Assembly: GCA_022792945.1 (NCBI GenBank) | Contig: JAAWBZ010000028.1 | Coordinates: forward strand, 1-59,127 | Direction: 5' to 3' | Origin: Oscillospiraceae bacterium | GTDB taxonomy: Bacteria > Bacillota > Clostridia > Oscillospirales > Oscillospiraceae | DNA: 59,127 nt | Part shown: one piece after another, positions 18,043 to 26,244 of the stretch | How the letters are laid out: each line of letters opens with the position of its first letter | Numbering within the stretch: position 1 is the stretch's first letter | Made by a program: the position numbers and the translations under genes | Notes under the pieces: model-generated | What the model was told of the DNA's origin: nothing | The model's database searches: none | The model's input: the letters and a program-made list of their open reading frames with translations, nothing else

Positions 18043-19104
18043 ATGAAAACGCCCGAGCCGAATTACCGCTATTTTCTGGAGGCCATGGCCAACAAGACCC
18101 CCGCGCGGATGCCCCTTTACGAGCACCACATCGATGCCGGCTTCATGGAGAAGGTCCTGGACCGGCCCATGACCGCTCTGCTGGACGGCTCCACGGCGGA
18201 GAAGAAGGAGTTTTTCCGGCGGTATGTGGACTTCTGGCGGGACTGCGGCTACGACATCGTCACCTTCGAGCGGGGCATTCCCCTGTCCTGCCCTGGCAGC
18301 GGCGCGCTCAGGAACCACAGCGAGCCGGTGCTGCGCACCCCCGGGGACGTGGACGCCTACCCCTGGGACAAAATTGAGGACTGGTACTTCCAGCAGAACG
18401 CCGAATATTTCGAGCTGTTCGCGGAGGAGGTCTTGAAGCGCGACGGCATCCGCGGTGTCGGCGGCCCCGGTTACGGTATCTTTGAGACGGTGCAGGACCT
18501 GGTCAGCTATATGGAGCTGTGCTACCTGATCTACGATGAGCCGGAGATGGTCTCGGCGCTTTTCGCCCGGGTGACGGACCTGTACGTCCGCATCTGGAGC
18601 CGCTTTCTCCGGGACTACGCCGCGCCCTACTGCGTCTGCCGCATGGGCGACGACCTGGGCTTCAAGAGCCAGACGCTGCTGCCCCACGACGTGATCCGGC
18701 GGGAGATCGTCCCCGGCTACAAAAGGATCGTGGACCTGGTCCACGCCTCGGGCCGGCCCTTCATCCTCCATTGCTGCGGCAACATCTTCGAGATCATGGA
18801 GGACCTGCTCTCCACCGGTATCGACGCCAAGCACTCCAACGAGGACGATATCGCCCCCTTCCACCGCTGGGTGGAGCTGTACGGCAGTCGCATCTGCAAC
18901 CTGGGCGGCATCGACATGAACATCCTCTGCCTGGACACTCCCGAGGAAATCGGGCGGAAGGTCCGCGCGGCCATTGAGGAGAACATCGGCTTCGGCGGGT
19001 TCGCCTTGGGCTGCGGTAACTCCATTCCCGACTATATCCCGCCGGAGGGCTTCTTCGCCATGAACCGCGCGGCCAACGAATTCCGCCTGCGGCAGGGCGC
19101 GTAG
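18043..19104 (+). CDS. uroporphyrinogen decarboxylase (URO-D) family protein, MtaA/CmuA-like
   Basis: The ATG at 18043 follows GAAGGAGG and gives 353 residues of one URO-D TIM barrel. The zinc/thiol signature of the methyltransferase branch (MtaA, CmuA, MetE-like) is visible: H243-x-C245 in ILHCCGN and Cys324 in ALGCGNSIPD. True HemE enzymes lack this, so haem synthesis is unlikely. Members transfer methyl groups between corrinoid proteins and thiols or act on unknown substrates. It lies 31 bases upstream of a ROK regulator and heads a sugar-transport locus. That context suggests handling of a methylated or otherwise modified substrate, but this is inference. Confidence 0.82.
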   Translation: MKTPEPNYRYFLEAMANKTPARMPLYEHHIDAGFMEKVLDRPMTALLDGSTAEKKEFFRRYVDFWRDCGYDIVTFERGIPLSCPGSGALRNHSEPVLRTPGDVDAYPWDKIEDWYFQQNAEYFELFAEEVLKRDGIRGVGGPGYGIFETVQDLVSYMELCYLIYDEPEMVSALFARVTDLYVRIWSRFLRDYAAPYCVCRMGDDLGFKSQTLLPHDVIRREIVPGYKRIVDLVHASGRPFILHCCGNIFEIMEDLLSTGIDAKHSNEDDIAPFHRWVELYGSRICNLGGIDMNILCLDTPEEIGRKVRAAIEENIGFGGFALGCGNSIPDYIPPEGFFAMNRAANEFRLRQGA

Positions 19105-19135
19105 GCTGCTCCCTGCCGGGGAAGGTTAGGATCCT

Positions 19136-20353
19136 ATGCGAATCAACAGCCAGATCATGAAAACCAACAACGTCCTGCTGATCGTCCACACCATCCAGCA
19201 GAACGCGCCCATCTCCCGCTCGGAGCTGACGCAGCGGGTGGGCCTGACCACGGCGGCGGTCATCCACATCACCAACGAGCTGATGGAGGCCGGCGTCCTG
19301 GTGCAGACCGGGCGCGCCGACGGCACCCACGGGCGGCGGGCGGTGCTGCTGGACGTCAACGCCGACGCCTTTTACGTTCTGGGCGCGGAGGTGAACACCA
19401 GCGAGATCAACGTGGGCCTCAGCGACTTCCGCGGCAGCATCGTCCGCCGCGCCAGCGCGCCCATGTCCGTCCCCACCAGCCCGGAGGCCGCCGCGGCCGA
19501 GATCGCGGCCCTGGTCCGGCGGGTGGTGGCGGAGGCCGGGGTGGACGCCGCAAAGCTCCTGGGACTGGGTCTGGCCCTGCCGGGGCCGCTGGACTCCCAG
19601 CGGGGCGTGATGATCAACCCGCCGAACCTGCCCGGATGGGAAAATGTGCCTATCTGCGAGATGCTGCGCCGGGAGCTGGACATTCCCGTCTGCTGCGACC
19701 GCGAGACCAACGCCGCGGCCCTGGCCGAGCACTTCTACGGCGCGGCCATCGGCTACAAGACTGCCGCGGTCATCAGCCTGTTCCGCCTGGGCGTGGGCGG
19801 GGGGATCATCTCGGGGGGCAACGTGCTCCACGGCTTCCGCGACGGCGCGGGGGAGATCGGCCACGTCACGGTGGACCCCGCCGGTCCCCGGTGCATCTGC
19901 GGCAGCTTCGGGTGCCTGGAGACCATGGTCTCCGGCAGCGCCCTGGTCCAGCGGGCTCAGCAGCTCTACAAGCTGCACTTGGACGGGGGCGCGGCGGCTC
20001 TGGAAAACGTGGAGGACCTGACGTTGGAGGACGTGTTCCGCCGCAGTGAGCAGGGAGACACGGTCTGTGAGCATGTGGTGCGGCAGGCGGCGGCGCATAT
20101 CTCCGTGGCCCTGGGCAGCGTCATCAACCTATACAGCCCCGAGGCCATCGTTCTGGCCGGCCCCCTGCCCGCTATGAGCGGCCAGCTGGTCCGCCTGATC
20201 CGCGGGCATGTCCAGGCCAAGCGGTATCCCCGCCACTGCGCGGAGATCCAGGTATTGGAGTCCCACTTCGGGGAGACGACCTTCGTGATGGGCGGCGTGG
20301 TGCTGGCCATGGACGCTTTCCTGCCGGCGCGGATCGCCCGGCGGTCCGGATAA
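19136..20353 (+). CDS. ROK-family transcriptional regulator (NagC/XylR type)
   Basis: A 405-residue protein: N-terminal winged helix (about 10-70, SRSELTQRVGLTTAAVIHITNELMEAG region) and a ROK sugar-binding fold (about 80-390). The ROK zinc site is complete (His243, then RCICGSFGC with Cys253, 255, 260). The position of the kinase catalytic Asp (DxN) reads E-T-N (190-192), as in XylR-type repressors, so it should bind but not phosphorylate sugar. It precedes the locus 1 binding-protein gene, whose promoter overlaps an inverted repeat, the probable operator. Likely inducer: the sugar imported by locus 1. Confidence 0.9.
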   Translation: MRINSQIMKTNNVLLIVHTIQQNAPISRSELTQRVGLTTAAVIHITNELMEAGVLVQTGRADGTHGRRAVLLDVNADAFYVLGAEVNTSEINVGLSDFRGSIVRRASAPMSVPTSPEAAAAEIAALVRRVVAEAGVDAAKLLGLGLALPGPLDSQRGVMINPPNLPGWENVPICEMLRRELDIPVCCDRETNAAALAEHFYGAAIGYKTAAVISLFRLGVGGGIISGGNVLHGFRDGAGEIGHVTVDPAGPRCICGSFGCLETMVSGSALVQRAQQLYKLHLDGGAAALENVEDLTLEDVFRRSEQGDTVCEHVVRQAAAHISVALGSVINLYSPEAIVLAGPLPAMSGQLVRLIRGHVQAKRYPRHCAEIQVLESHFGETTFVMGGVVLAMDAFLPARIARRSG

Positions 20354-20358
20354 ATTGG

Positions 20359-20388
20359 TTTACTAACGGCACTCGGCCGTTTGGTAAT
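20359..20388 (+). promoter_or_regulatory. candidate promoter overlapped by inverted-repeat operator of locus 1
   Basis: TTACTAACGGC (20360-20370) is an imperfect inverted repeat of GCCGTTTGGTAA (20376-20387). The same bases contain a possible promoter, TTTACT (20359-20364), 18 bases, GGTAAT (20383-20388). A repressor bound here would cover -35 and -10. The adjacent ROK gene is the obvious candidate. Confidence 0.45.
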
Positions 20389-20411
20389 AAAAAAATTTAG
20401 GAGGAACAAAA

Positions 20412-21533
20412 ATGAAAAGACTGATCGCACTGCTTCTGGCGCTGGTCATGGTCGCGGCCCTGGCGGCCTGCGGCGGCCAGGACGAGACGCCCACCGACGC
20501 ACCCGTCAACGACGCCCCTGCCACCGACGCACCCGCTGACAACGACACCCCTGCGGACACCACTCCCGACGAGACCCCCGAGGCGCCCGCCGACGTGGGC
20601 GGCGACGCGCCCGCTGATGAGGATATCACCGTGGCCGGCATCGTGTTCCAGGACGACCAGTTCATGAACATGCTGACCAAGGGCTATGTGGACGCTGCCA
20701 ATGACGCCGGCGTGAAGATTCTCACCGACAACACCAACAACGATCAGGCCAAGGAGACGGAGCTGATCAACACGTACCTGGCCCAGGGAGTCAAGGGTCT
20801 GGCCATCTCTCCTCTGAACGGCGAGGCCTCCGTTGCGGCGCTGAAGGCCGCCGATGAGGCCGGCATGAAGGTGGCGCTGACCAACATCGACCTGGCCGAT
20901 GCCAGCTTCATCGTGGCCGGCTACACCTCCGATGACTACACCAATTGCTACCTGGTGGGCCAGGAGGCTGCGGAGATCATCAAGGAAAAGTTCGGCGATG
21001 AGAAGATCAACATCGCCATCGTGCAGTTCAAGTCCCTGCTGCCCGATAACTCCGGCAACCGCGTGAAGGGCTACTTCGCGGCGCTGGACGAGGCCGGCAT
21101 CCAGTATGAGATCGTGGCCGACCAGGACGCGTGGCTCCAGGACACCGCGCTGGAGACCGCCTCCGGCATCCTCACCGCCCATCCCGAGACCAATGTGATC
21201 ATCACCGTCAACGACGGCGGCACCATCGGCTCTGTCATGGCCGTGCAGAACGCGGGCATGGCCGATCAGATTCTGGTCTTCGGCCATGACGGCTCCGACC
21301 AGATCTCCAGCATGATTCTGGACGACTCCATGGCGCTCCAGGCCGTGGTGGCGCAGGATCCCTACGGCCAGGGCTACAAGGCCATGAGCGCGCTGATCAA
21401 CGCCATCAAGGGCGGCGACTACTCCGACACCCAGGGCAAATGCCAGTATCTGGACGGCATCGTCCTGAGCAACCGCGACAAGGACTTCGTCAACGACTGG
21501 CGCGAGGACAACGGTTTCGACCGCATCGGCTGA
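20412..21533 (+). CDS. sugar ABC transporter substrate-binding lipoprotein (CUT2, locus 1)
   Basis: A 373-residue lipoprotein: signal LLLALVMVAALAAC with lipobox LAAC (Cys about 20), an Asp/Pro/Thr-rich linker to about residue 70, then a type I periplasmic-binding fold of the RbsB/LacI class. Typical segments are GIVFQDDQFMNMLTKG at the start of lobe 1, GVKGLAISPLNGEA, and NVIITVNDGGTIGSVMAV in the hinge region. It captures a sugar outside the membrane for the ATPase and permease downstream. AGGAGG precedes the ATG. A strong terminator after the gene should make it more abundant than the rest of the importer. Confidence 0.92.
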   Translation: MKRLIALLLALVMVAALAACGGQDETPTDAPVNDAPATDAPADNDTPADTTPDETPEAPADVGGDAPADEDITVAGIVFQDDQFMNMLTKGYVDAANDAGVKILTDNTNNDQAKETELINTYLAQGVKGLAISPLNGEASVAALKAADEAGMKVALTNIDLADASFIVAGYTSDDYTNCYLVGQEAAEIIKEKFGDEKINIAIVQFKSLLPDNSGNRVKGYFAALDEAGIQYEIVADQDAWLQDTALETASGILTAHPETNVIITVNDGGTIGSVMAVQNAGMADQILVFGHDGSDQISSMILDDSMALQAVVAQDPYGQGYKAMSALINAIKGGDYSDTQGKCQYLDGIVLSNRDKDFVNDWREDNGFDRIG

Positions 21534-21564
21534 GTTTGGCCGGACTGACTGAGTTCTGAGACCG

Positions 21565-21598
21565 AGGGGGGAATCCCTGGAGGGATTCCCCCCTTTTT
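21565..21598 (+). terminator. internal terminator between binding protein and ATPase genes
   Basis: Perfect 14-bp stem (21565-21578 with 21581-21594) and five T. Partial read-through would give high binding-protein and lower ATPase/permease levels. Confidence 0.88.
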
Positions 21599-21694
21599 GT
21601 AGGAATCTGTACGCACGGCCCGACGGCTGTGCATACGGGTCCTGCGCGTGCATGATGCTTTGCTCCCTGGGAGCACGAGGAAAGGTTGAAACAT

Positions 21695-23188
21695 ATGAGC
21701 GTACTGCGCACCGAACACATCGCCAAGCAATATCCCGGCTGCCTGGCCTTGGACGACGTGACCGTCTCCTTCGAGAGCGGGAAGGTCAACGCGCTGCTGG
21801 GCAAGAACGGCTCGGGCAAGTCCACGCTGGTCAAGTGCTTCTCCGGCGCCATCCAGCCCACGTCCGGGGCCTTCTACCTGGACGACGAGCAGCTGAGCTT
21901 CTCCTCCACCAGCAGCGCCAACGCCAAGGGCTTCGCCACGGTCTACCAGGAAATGTCCCTGGTGCCCAGCCTCACGGTGGCCGAGAACATCTTCCTGGGC
22001 CGCATGCCCAAGCGGGCCGGTGGCATGATCGACTGGAAGCGGGCCAACGCCATGGCGGCCGGGCTTTTAGACAAAATGGGCGTGGACATCAACCCCCGGG
22101 AGATCGTCTCGCGCCTGAGCATGTGGCAGTGCCAGGTGGTGGAAATCACCAAGGCCATGAGCTACAATCCGAAGGTCCTGATGCTGGACGAGCCTACCTC
22201 CTCTCTGGCGTCCAGCGAAGTGGAATGCCTGTTCGATGTGATCCGTGAGTTGAAAAAACAGGATATCATCATCATCTATATCTCCCATAAGCTCCACGAG
22301 ATCCCCCAGATCACCGACACCATCACCGTCCTGCGCGACGGCCAGTTCATCGGCACCGTCAACACCCGGGACGTCACCAACGCCGATATCATCTCCATGA
22401 TGTTCGGCGACACCCAGATCCGCCAGCGTCCGGCCGACGTGGTGGCCCAGGACGAAGTGATCATGGAGGTCCGGAATTTCAGCCGCAAGGGCAAATTCTC
22501 CGACGTCTCCTTCCAGCTGAAGAAGGGCGAGGTTTTGGGCATCGCCGGCATGCTGGGCGCGGGCCGGACCGAGCTTCTCAAGTCCATTTTCGGCGCCGAC
22601 CCCCACGATGGCGGCGAGGTCGTCATCAACAACACGACCGCGCCCCGTCGCTCCAGCCCCATCTCCATGAAGAAGCTGGGCATGGGCCTTACCCCCGAGG
22701 ACCGGAAGCTGGAGGGCCTGATCCTGATCCACTCCATCCGCGACAACCTCTGCTACGCCAGCATGGACAAGACCTCCCACGGGTGGTTCGAGGACAAGCG
22801 CCTCCGGGTGCGCGCCGCCGACAAGCAGGTGGAGGACCTGGAGATCAAGGTGCCCAACGTCAACGCCCCGGTCAGCTCGCTCTCCGGCGGCAACCAGCAG
22901 AAGGTGGTGGTGGGCAACTGGCTCAACACCCAGCCGGTCATCATGATGTACGACGAGCCATCCCGCGGCATCGACGTCAACGCCAAGCAGCAGATCTTTG
23001 AGATCATGTGGGAGCAGTCCCGCCACGGCATTTCCACCGTGTTCGTCTCCTCTGAGCTGGAGGAGCTTCTGGAGGTCTGCCACCGCATCCTCATTATGCG
23101 GGACGGCAAAATCACCGGCGAGGTCCGCCCCGAGGACATTACCATCAATCAGTTGTACGCAATGAGCATGGGAGATGAGAACGTATGA
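21695..23188 (+). CDS. sugar ABC transporter ATP-binding protein (RbsA-like, locus 1)
   Basis: A 497-residue fused double ATPase of CUT2 importers. The first domain has Walker A GKNGSGKST, a variant signature LSMWQCQVVEI and Walker B VLMLDEPTSS. The second has the usual degenerate Walker A (GMLGAGRTE), signature LSGGNQQK and YDEPSRGID. The ATG at 21695 lies 9 bases after GAGGAAAGG; the open frame starts nine bases earlier at a TTG with no site. Its stop overlaps the permease start (ATGA). Specificity cannot be read from the ATPase. Confidence 0.94.
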   Translation: MSVLRTEHIAKQYPGCLALDDVTVSFESGKVNALLGKNGSGKSTLVKCFSGAIQPTSGAFYLDDEQLSFSSTSSANAKGFATVYQEMSLVPSLTVAENIFLGRMPKRAGGMIDWKRANAMAAGLLDKMGVDINPREIVSRLSMWQCQVVEITKAMSYNPKVLMLDEPTSSLASSEVECLFDVIRELKKQDIIIIYISHKLHEIPQITDTITVLRDGQFIGTVNTRDVTNADIISMMFGDTQIRQRPADVVAQDEVIMEVRNFSRKGKFSDVSFQLKKGEVLGIAGMLGAGRTELLKSIFGADPHDGGEVVINNTTAPRRSSPISMKKLGMGLTPEDRKLEGLILIHSIRDNLCYASMDKTSHGWFEDKRLRVRAADKQVEDLEIKVPNVNAPVSSLSGGNQQKVVVGNWLNTQPVIMMYDEPSRGIDVNAKQQIFEIMWEQSRHGISTVFVSSELEELLEVCHRILIMRDGKITGEVRPEDITINQLYAMSMGDENV

Positions 23189-24171
23189 GCAAGAATCGTG
23201 TGAAAAATATCCTTCTGGACCACATTATTGAGATCCTCCTGATTTTGCTGGTGGTCATCATGACCGTGGCCAACGCCAACTTCATGACCGTCAGCAATAT
23301 CATGAATATCCTCCGCAACCAGGCCCTCAAGGGCGTCATCGCCTTTGGCATGACCATGGTCATCATCGCCGGTCAGATCGACCTGTCCATCGGCTCCACC
23401 GTGGCCCTGGCGGGCGTCATCGTGGCCCGCTTCTGCCGCGACCTGCCGGAGGCTGCCGGCATCAGCGTCACTGCCGCGTGCTGGATCGGCATCGTGGTGG
23501 CCATCCTGGCCGCCATCATCATGGGCGTCATCCACGCCATCGCCCAGCACAAGTTCCAGATGCCCGCTTTTATCGTCACCCTGGCGTCCATGAACCTCCT
23601 CTACGGTCTCTCCGGCATGATCTGCGAGGGCTTTCCCATCGCCAACGCCTTCCCCCAGTGGTTCATCCAGCTGGGCGTGGGCAAGCTCGGCGGCGCCACA
23701 GGCGTGGTGCCGATCCCGGCGATCATCCTGATCCTGGTGTTTGTCCTGGCCCACATTCTCATGACCTACACCACCACCGGCCGCGCGGTCTACGCCGTGG
23801 GCGGCAACCCGGAGTCGGCCCGTCTTTCCGGCATCAACGTCTTTAAGACCAAGGCCATCGTGTTCTCCGCGGTGCAGGTGATGTGCGTGCTGGCGGCGTT
23901 CATGCACTCGGCCCAGGTGGCCTCCGGCTCCTACAGCTTCGGCAAGGGCTGGGAGGTGGACGTCATTTCCTCCGTGGTCATCGGCGGCACCTCCATGGCC
24001 GGCGGCATCGGCAAGCCCTGGGGCACGCTGATGGGCGTTCTGTTCATGGGCGTGGTCATCAACGCCATGACCATCCTGGACGTGGACATCTACGCGCAGT
24101 ACGTGGTCCGCGGCCTCATCATGTTCTTCGCCGTGCTTATGGCTACCTTCCAGGCCAAGGCCAAGGCGTAA
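23185..24171 (+). CDS. sugar ABC transporter permease (RbsC-like, locus 1)
   Basis: A 328-residue membrane protein with 8-10 hydrophobic helices and CUT2 permease motifs: GMTMVIIAGQIDLSIGS, TTGRAVYAVGGNPESARLSGIN (the EAA-like coupling loop) and VVIGGTSMAGGIGKPWGT. It is translationally coupled to the ATPase by a 4-base overlap. Only one permease gene is present, so the channel is presumably a homodimer, unlike locus 2. Confidence 0.93.
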   Translation: MSKNRVKNILLDHIIEILLILLVVIMTVANANFMTVSNIMNILRNQALKGVIAFGMTMVIIAGQIDLSIGSTVALAGVIVARFCRDLPEAAGISVTAACWIGIVVAILAAIIMGVIHAIAQHKFQMPAFIVTLASMNLLYGLSGMICEGFPIANAFPQWFIQLGVGKLGGATGVVPIPAIILILVFVLAHILMTYTTTGRAVYAVGGNPESARLSGINVFKTKAIVFSAVQVMCVLAAFMHSAQVASGSYSFGKGWEVDVISSVVIGGTSMAGGIGKPWGTLMGVLFMGVVINAMTILDVDIYAQYVVRGLIMFFAVLMATFQAKAKA

Positions 24172-24186
24172 TTTCCGTCAAATTCC

Positions 24187-24212
24187 TGGCCGGCCGGTCC
24201 CCCGGCCGGCCA
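24187..24212 (+). repeat. GC hairpin between permease and isomerase genes
   Basis: Perfect 11-bp stem (24187-24197 with 24202-24212) with no T-run; probably an mRNA-stabilising or processing element inside the operon. Confidence 0.6.
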
Positions 24213-24238
24213 GATACTTCAAAAAGGAGTGTCCAACT

Positions 24239-24925
24239 ATGAAACGCAGCGAGATCAACGCGGCCCTCCGGGAGCTGGAGGCCATGTGCCAGAAGTACCA
24301 CTGCTACCTGCCCCCCTTCTGTCACTTCACCCCCGCCGACTGGCAGTCCAAGGGCCACGAGTACGACGAGGTCCGCGACTGTATGCTGGGCTGGGACATC
24401 ACGGACTTCGGCTCCGGCGACTTCGCCCACACCGGCTTCTCCCTGATTACCATCCGCAACGGCAACCGACTCATGGCCGAGAAGTATCCCAAGGTCTACG
24501 CCGAGAAGCTCCTCTACCTCCGCGAGGGCCAGCACGCGCTGAACCACTTCCACTGGTACAAGACCGAGGATATCATCAACCGCGGTGGCGGCAATGTCCT
24601 GATCCGTGTCTACAACTCCCTGCCCAACGAGGAGATCGACTATGAGAGCGATGTGCTGGTGCAGACCGACGGCTATGAGCGCTATGTCCCCGCCGGCACC
24701 CAGATCTGCCTGAAGCCCGGCGAGAGCATCTACGTCCGGCAGTTCATGTACCACGACTTCAACGTGGAGCCCGGCACCGGCCCGGTCCTCCTGGGCGAGG
24801 TGAGCCAGTGCAACGACGACAACACCGACAACCGCTTCAACCCGCCCGCCGGCCGCTTCCCCGAGATCGAGGAGGACGAGCCGCCCTACCGCCTGCTCTG
24901 CAACGAGTATCCGGCGGCCAAGTGA
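24239..24925 (+). CDS. D-lyxose ketol-isomerase family protein
   Basis: A 228-residue cupin-type isomerase resembling D-lyxose isomerase (D-lyxose to D-xylulose; some members act on D-mannose). Predicted divalent-metal ligands are visible: His103 and His105 in NHFHWYKTED, Glu110, and His172 in FMYHDF. The segment TEDIINRGGGN is family-typical. Start is set by AAAAAGGAG upstream. It is the first catabolic gene of locus 1, followed by a dehydrogenase 12 bases later, so the imported sugar is probably an aldose close to lyxose or mannose configuration. The exact substrate is inferred. Confidence 0.85.
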   Translation: MKRSEINAALRELEAMCQKYHCYLPPFCHFTPADWQSKGHEYDEVRDCMLGWDITDFGSGDFAHTGFSLITIRNGNRLMAEKYPKVYAEKLLYLREGQHALNHFHWYKTEDIINRGGGNVLIRVYNSLPNEEIDYESDVLVQTDGYERYVPAGTQICLKPGESIYVRQFMYHDFNVEPGTGPVLLGEVSQCNDDNTDNRFNPPAGRFPEIEEDEPPYRLLCNEYPAAK

Positions 24926-24937
24926 GGAGGTTTTACC

Positions 24938-25960
24938 ATGAAAGCTGCCTATCTCAAGCCCCATAACCAGTTCGAGCTGCGCGACGTGGAGCTGCGTGCG
25001 CCGGAGGCCGGCGAGGTGGTGGTCAGGGTCCGCGCCTGCGGCTTCTGCGGGCACGATAAAATCCTCGCCGCCTACGCCGCCAAGGACTGGGAGCCCTTCG
25101 GACACGAGTTCTCCGGTGTGGTGGAGACCCTGGGTCCCGGCGTGACCAACGTGCAGGTGGGCGACCGGGTGGTCATTGAGACCTCCACCTTCGACCCTCT
25201 CTCCCCCGAGGCCCTCAACGGCCGGCCCGACTGGGACACCGACGGCCCCAGCTATATGAACCTCGCCCACACCGCCATGGGCTTCGCGGAAAAGACCATT
25301 GTGCCGGCGGTCCTCTGCTATAAGTTCGACGGCATCCCCGACGAGGAGGCCTGCTTCGCCGAACCCATGGGCGTGGCGGTGGACCTGATCCTTACCGCCG
25401 ACATCAAGCTTGGCAATGACGTGGTGGTCATGGGCTGCGGAGCCATCGGCCTGATGGCCATGCAGATGGCCAGGGCCTCCGGCGCGCGGCACATCTACGC
25501 TGTGGACCATGCCCACAACGCCCGCAAGGCCCAGCTGGCCCTGGACTACGGCGCGGACGAGGTGCTCTTCTCGGACAAGACCGACCTCACGCAGTATCCC
25601 TTCCCCCGCGGCGGCGTGGACCGCGTCCTGGTGACGACGCCGCCCAAGACCATCGACCTGGCGACAAAGCTCTGCAATGTGGGCGGCATCGTGGCGTACC
25701 TGGGCATCAGCTACGGCCCTGACGCCATCGTCTCCTTCGACTCCAACGTCGTCCACCTGAACAAGCTGCAAATCCGCGGCTCCAACGCCATTCCGGCGCT
25801 GTACTTCCCCCAGTGCTTCGACCTGATGAAGGCCGGCACGGTGGACGTGAAGAAGCTCATCACCCATACCTTCCCCCTGGAAAAGACCCCCGAGGGCATC
25901 ACCGCCTTCCTCACCGACCACGACACCGCCGTCAAGGCCGTCATGGTCAACCGCGGCTGA
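24938..25960 (+). CDS. zinc-dependent medium-chain alcohol/sugar-alcohol dehydrogenase
   Basis: A 340-residue MDR dehydrogenase of the sorbitol/threonine dehydrogenase group. Catalytic zinc ligands: Cys37 (CGFCGHD), His56-Glu57 (GHEFSG), Glu142 (AEPMG). The Rossmann motif is GCGAIG (166-171) followed by IYAVDHAHNARK, with Asp after the second strand suggesting NAD. The lobe that normally holds the structural zinc (about 80-110) has no Cys quartet, so that zinc is absent. GAGG precedes the ATG. As the last gene of locus 1 it probably oxidises a polyol or sugar in the same pathway as the isomerase. Confidence 0.88.
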   Translation: MKAAYLKPHNQFELRDVELRAPEAGEVVVRVRACGFCGHDKILAAYAAKDWEPFGHEFSGVVETLGPGVTNVQVGDRVVIETSTFDPLSPEALNGRPDWDTDGPSYMNLAHTAMGFAEKTIVPAVLCYKFDGIPDEEACFAEPMGVAVDLILTADIKLGNDVVVMGCGAIGLMAMQMARASGARHIYAVDHAHNARKAQLALDYGADEVLFSDKTDLTQYPFPRGGVDRVLVTTPPKTIDLATKLCNVGGIVAYLGISYGPDAIVSFDSNVVHLNKLQIRGSNAIPALYFPQCFDLMKAGTVDVKKLITHTFPLEKTPEGITAFLTDHDTAVKAVMVNRG

Positions 25961-25975
25961 CCATTTTGGCGGACA

Positions 25976-26006
25976 AAGCGGCCCGGCCCCTTGGGCCGGG
26001 CCGCTT
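25976..26006 (+). terminator. putative terminator of locus 1
   Basis: Perfect 14-bp GC stem (25976-25989 with 25993-26006) 15 bases past the stop; T-run weak. Confidence 0.65.
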
Positions 26007-26159
26007 CTGGCGGGGTCCTGGCGCCGCCGGCATTGGGACGCTGCGCGGAGAGCGAATTCCCCGCGTTCACGCCCCCGCAGGGGAACCGCGGGCGCCGGGA
26101 GGGCCGAAACCGGTCGATTCCCACGGCGAAAATGCCCGCCACGCGGGGAAAAACCAGGC

Positions 26160-26188
26160 TTGCAACCGGGCCGCTCCTATGCTAAACT
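26160..26188 (+). promoter_or_regulatory. sigma-A promoter for the GNAT-HD gene
   Basis: TTGCAA (26160-26165), 17-base spacer, TAAACT (26183-26188). The rest of the 284-base gap holds only GC-rich partial inverted repeats. Confidence 0.6.
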
Positions 26189-26244
26189 AGAGAAAAGATC
26201 GCGCCCGGGCCGTGGGGGGCCGCGGCGCGCAGGGGAGGTTCAAC

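Noticed and set aside
24187-24212. Hairpin as operon terminator after the locus 1 permease
   Set aside because: No T-run, and the isomerase gene follows closely with a ribosome site but no promoter.
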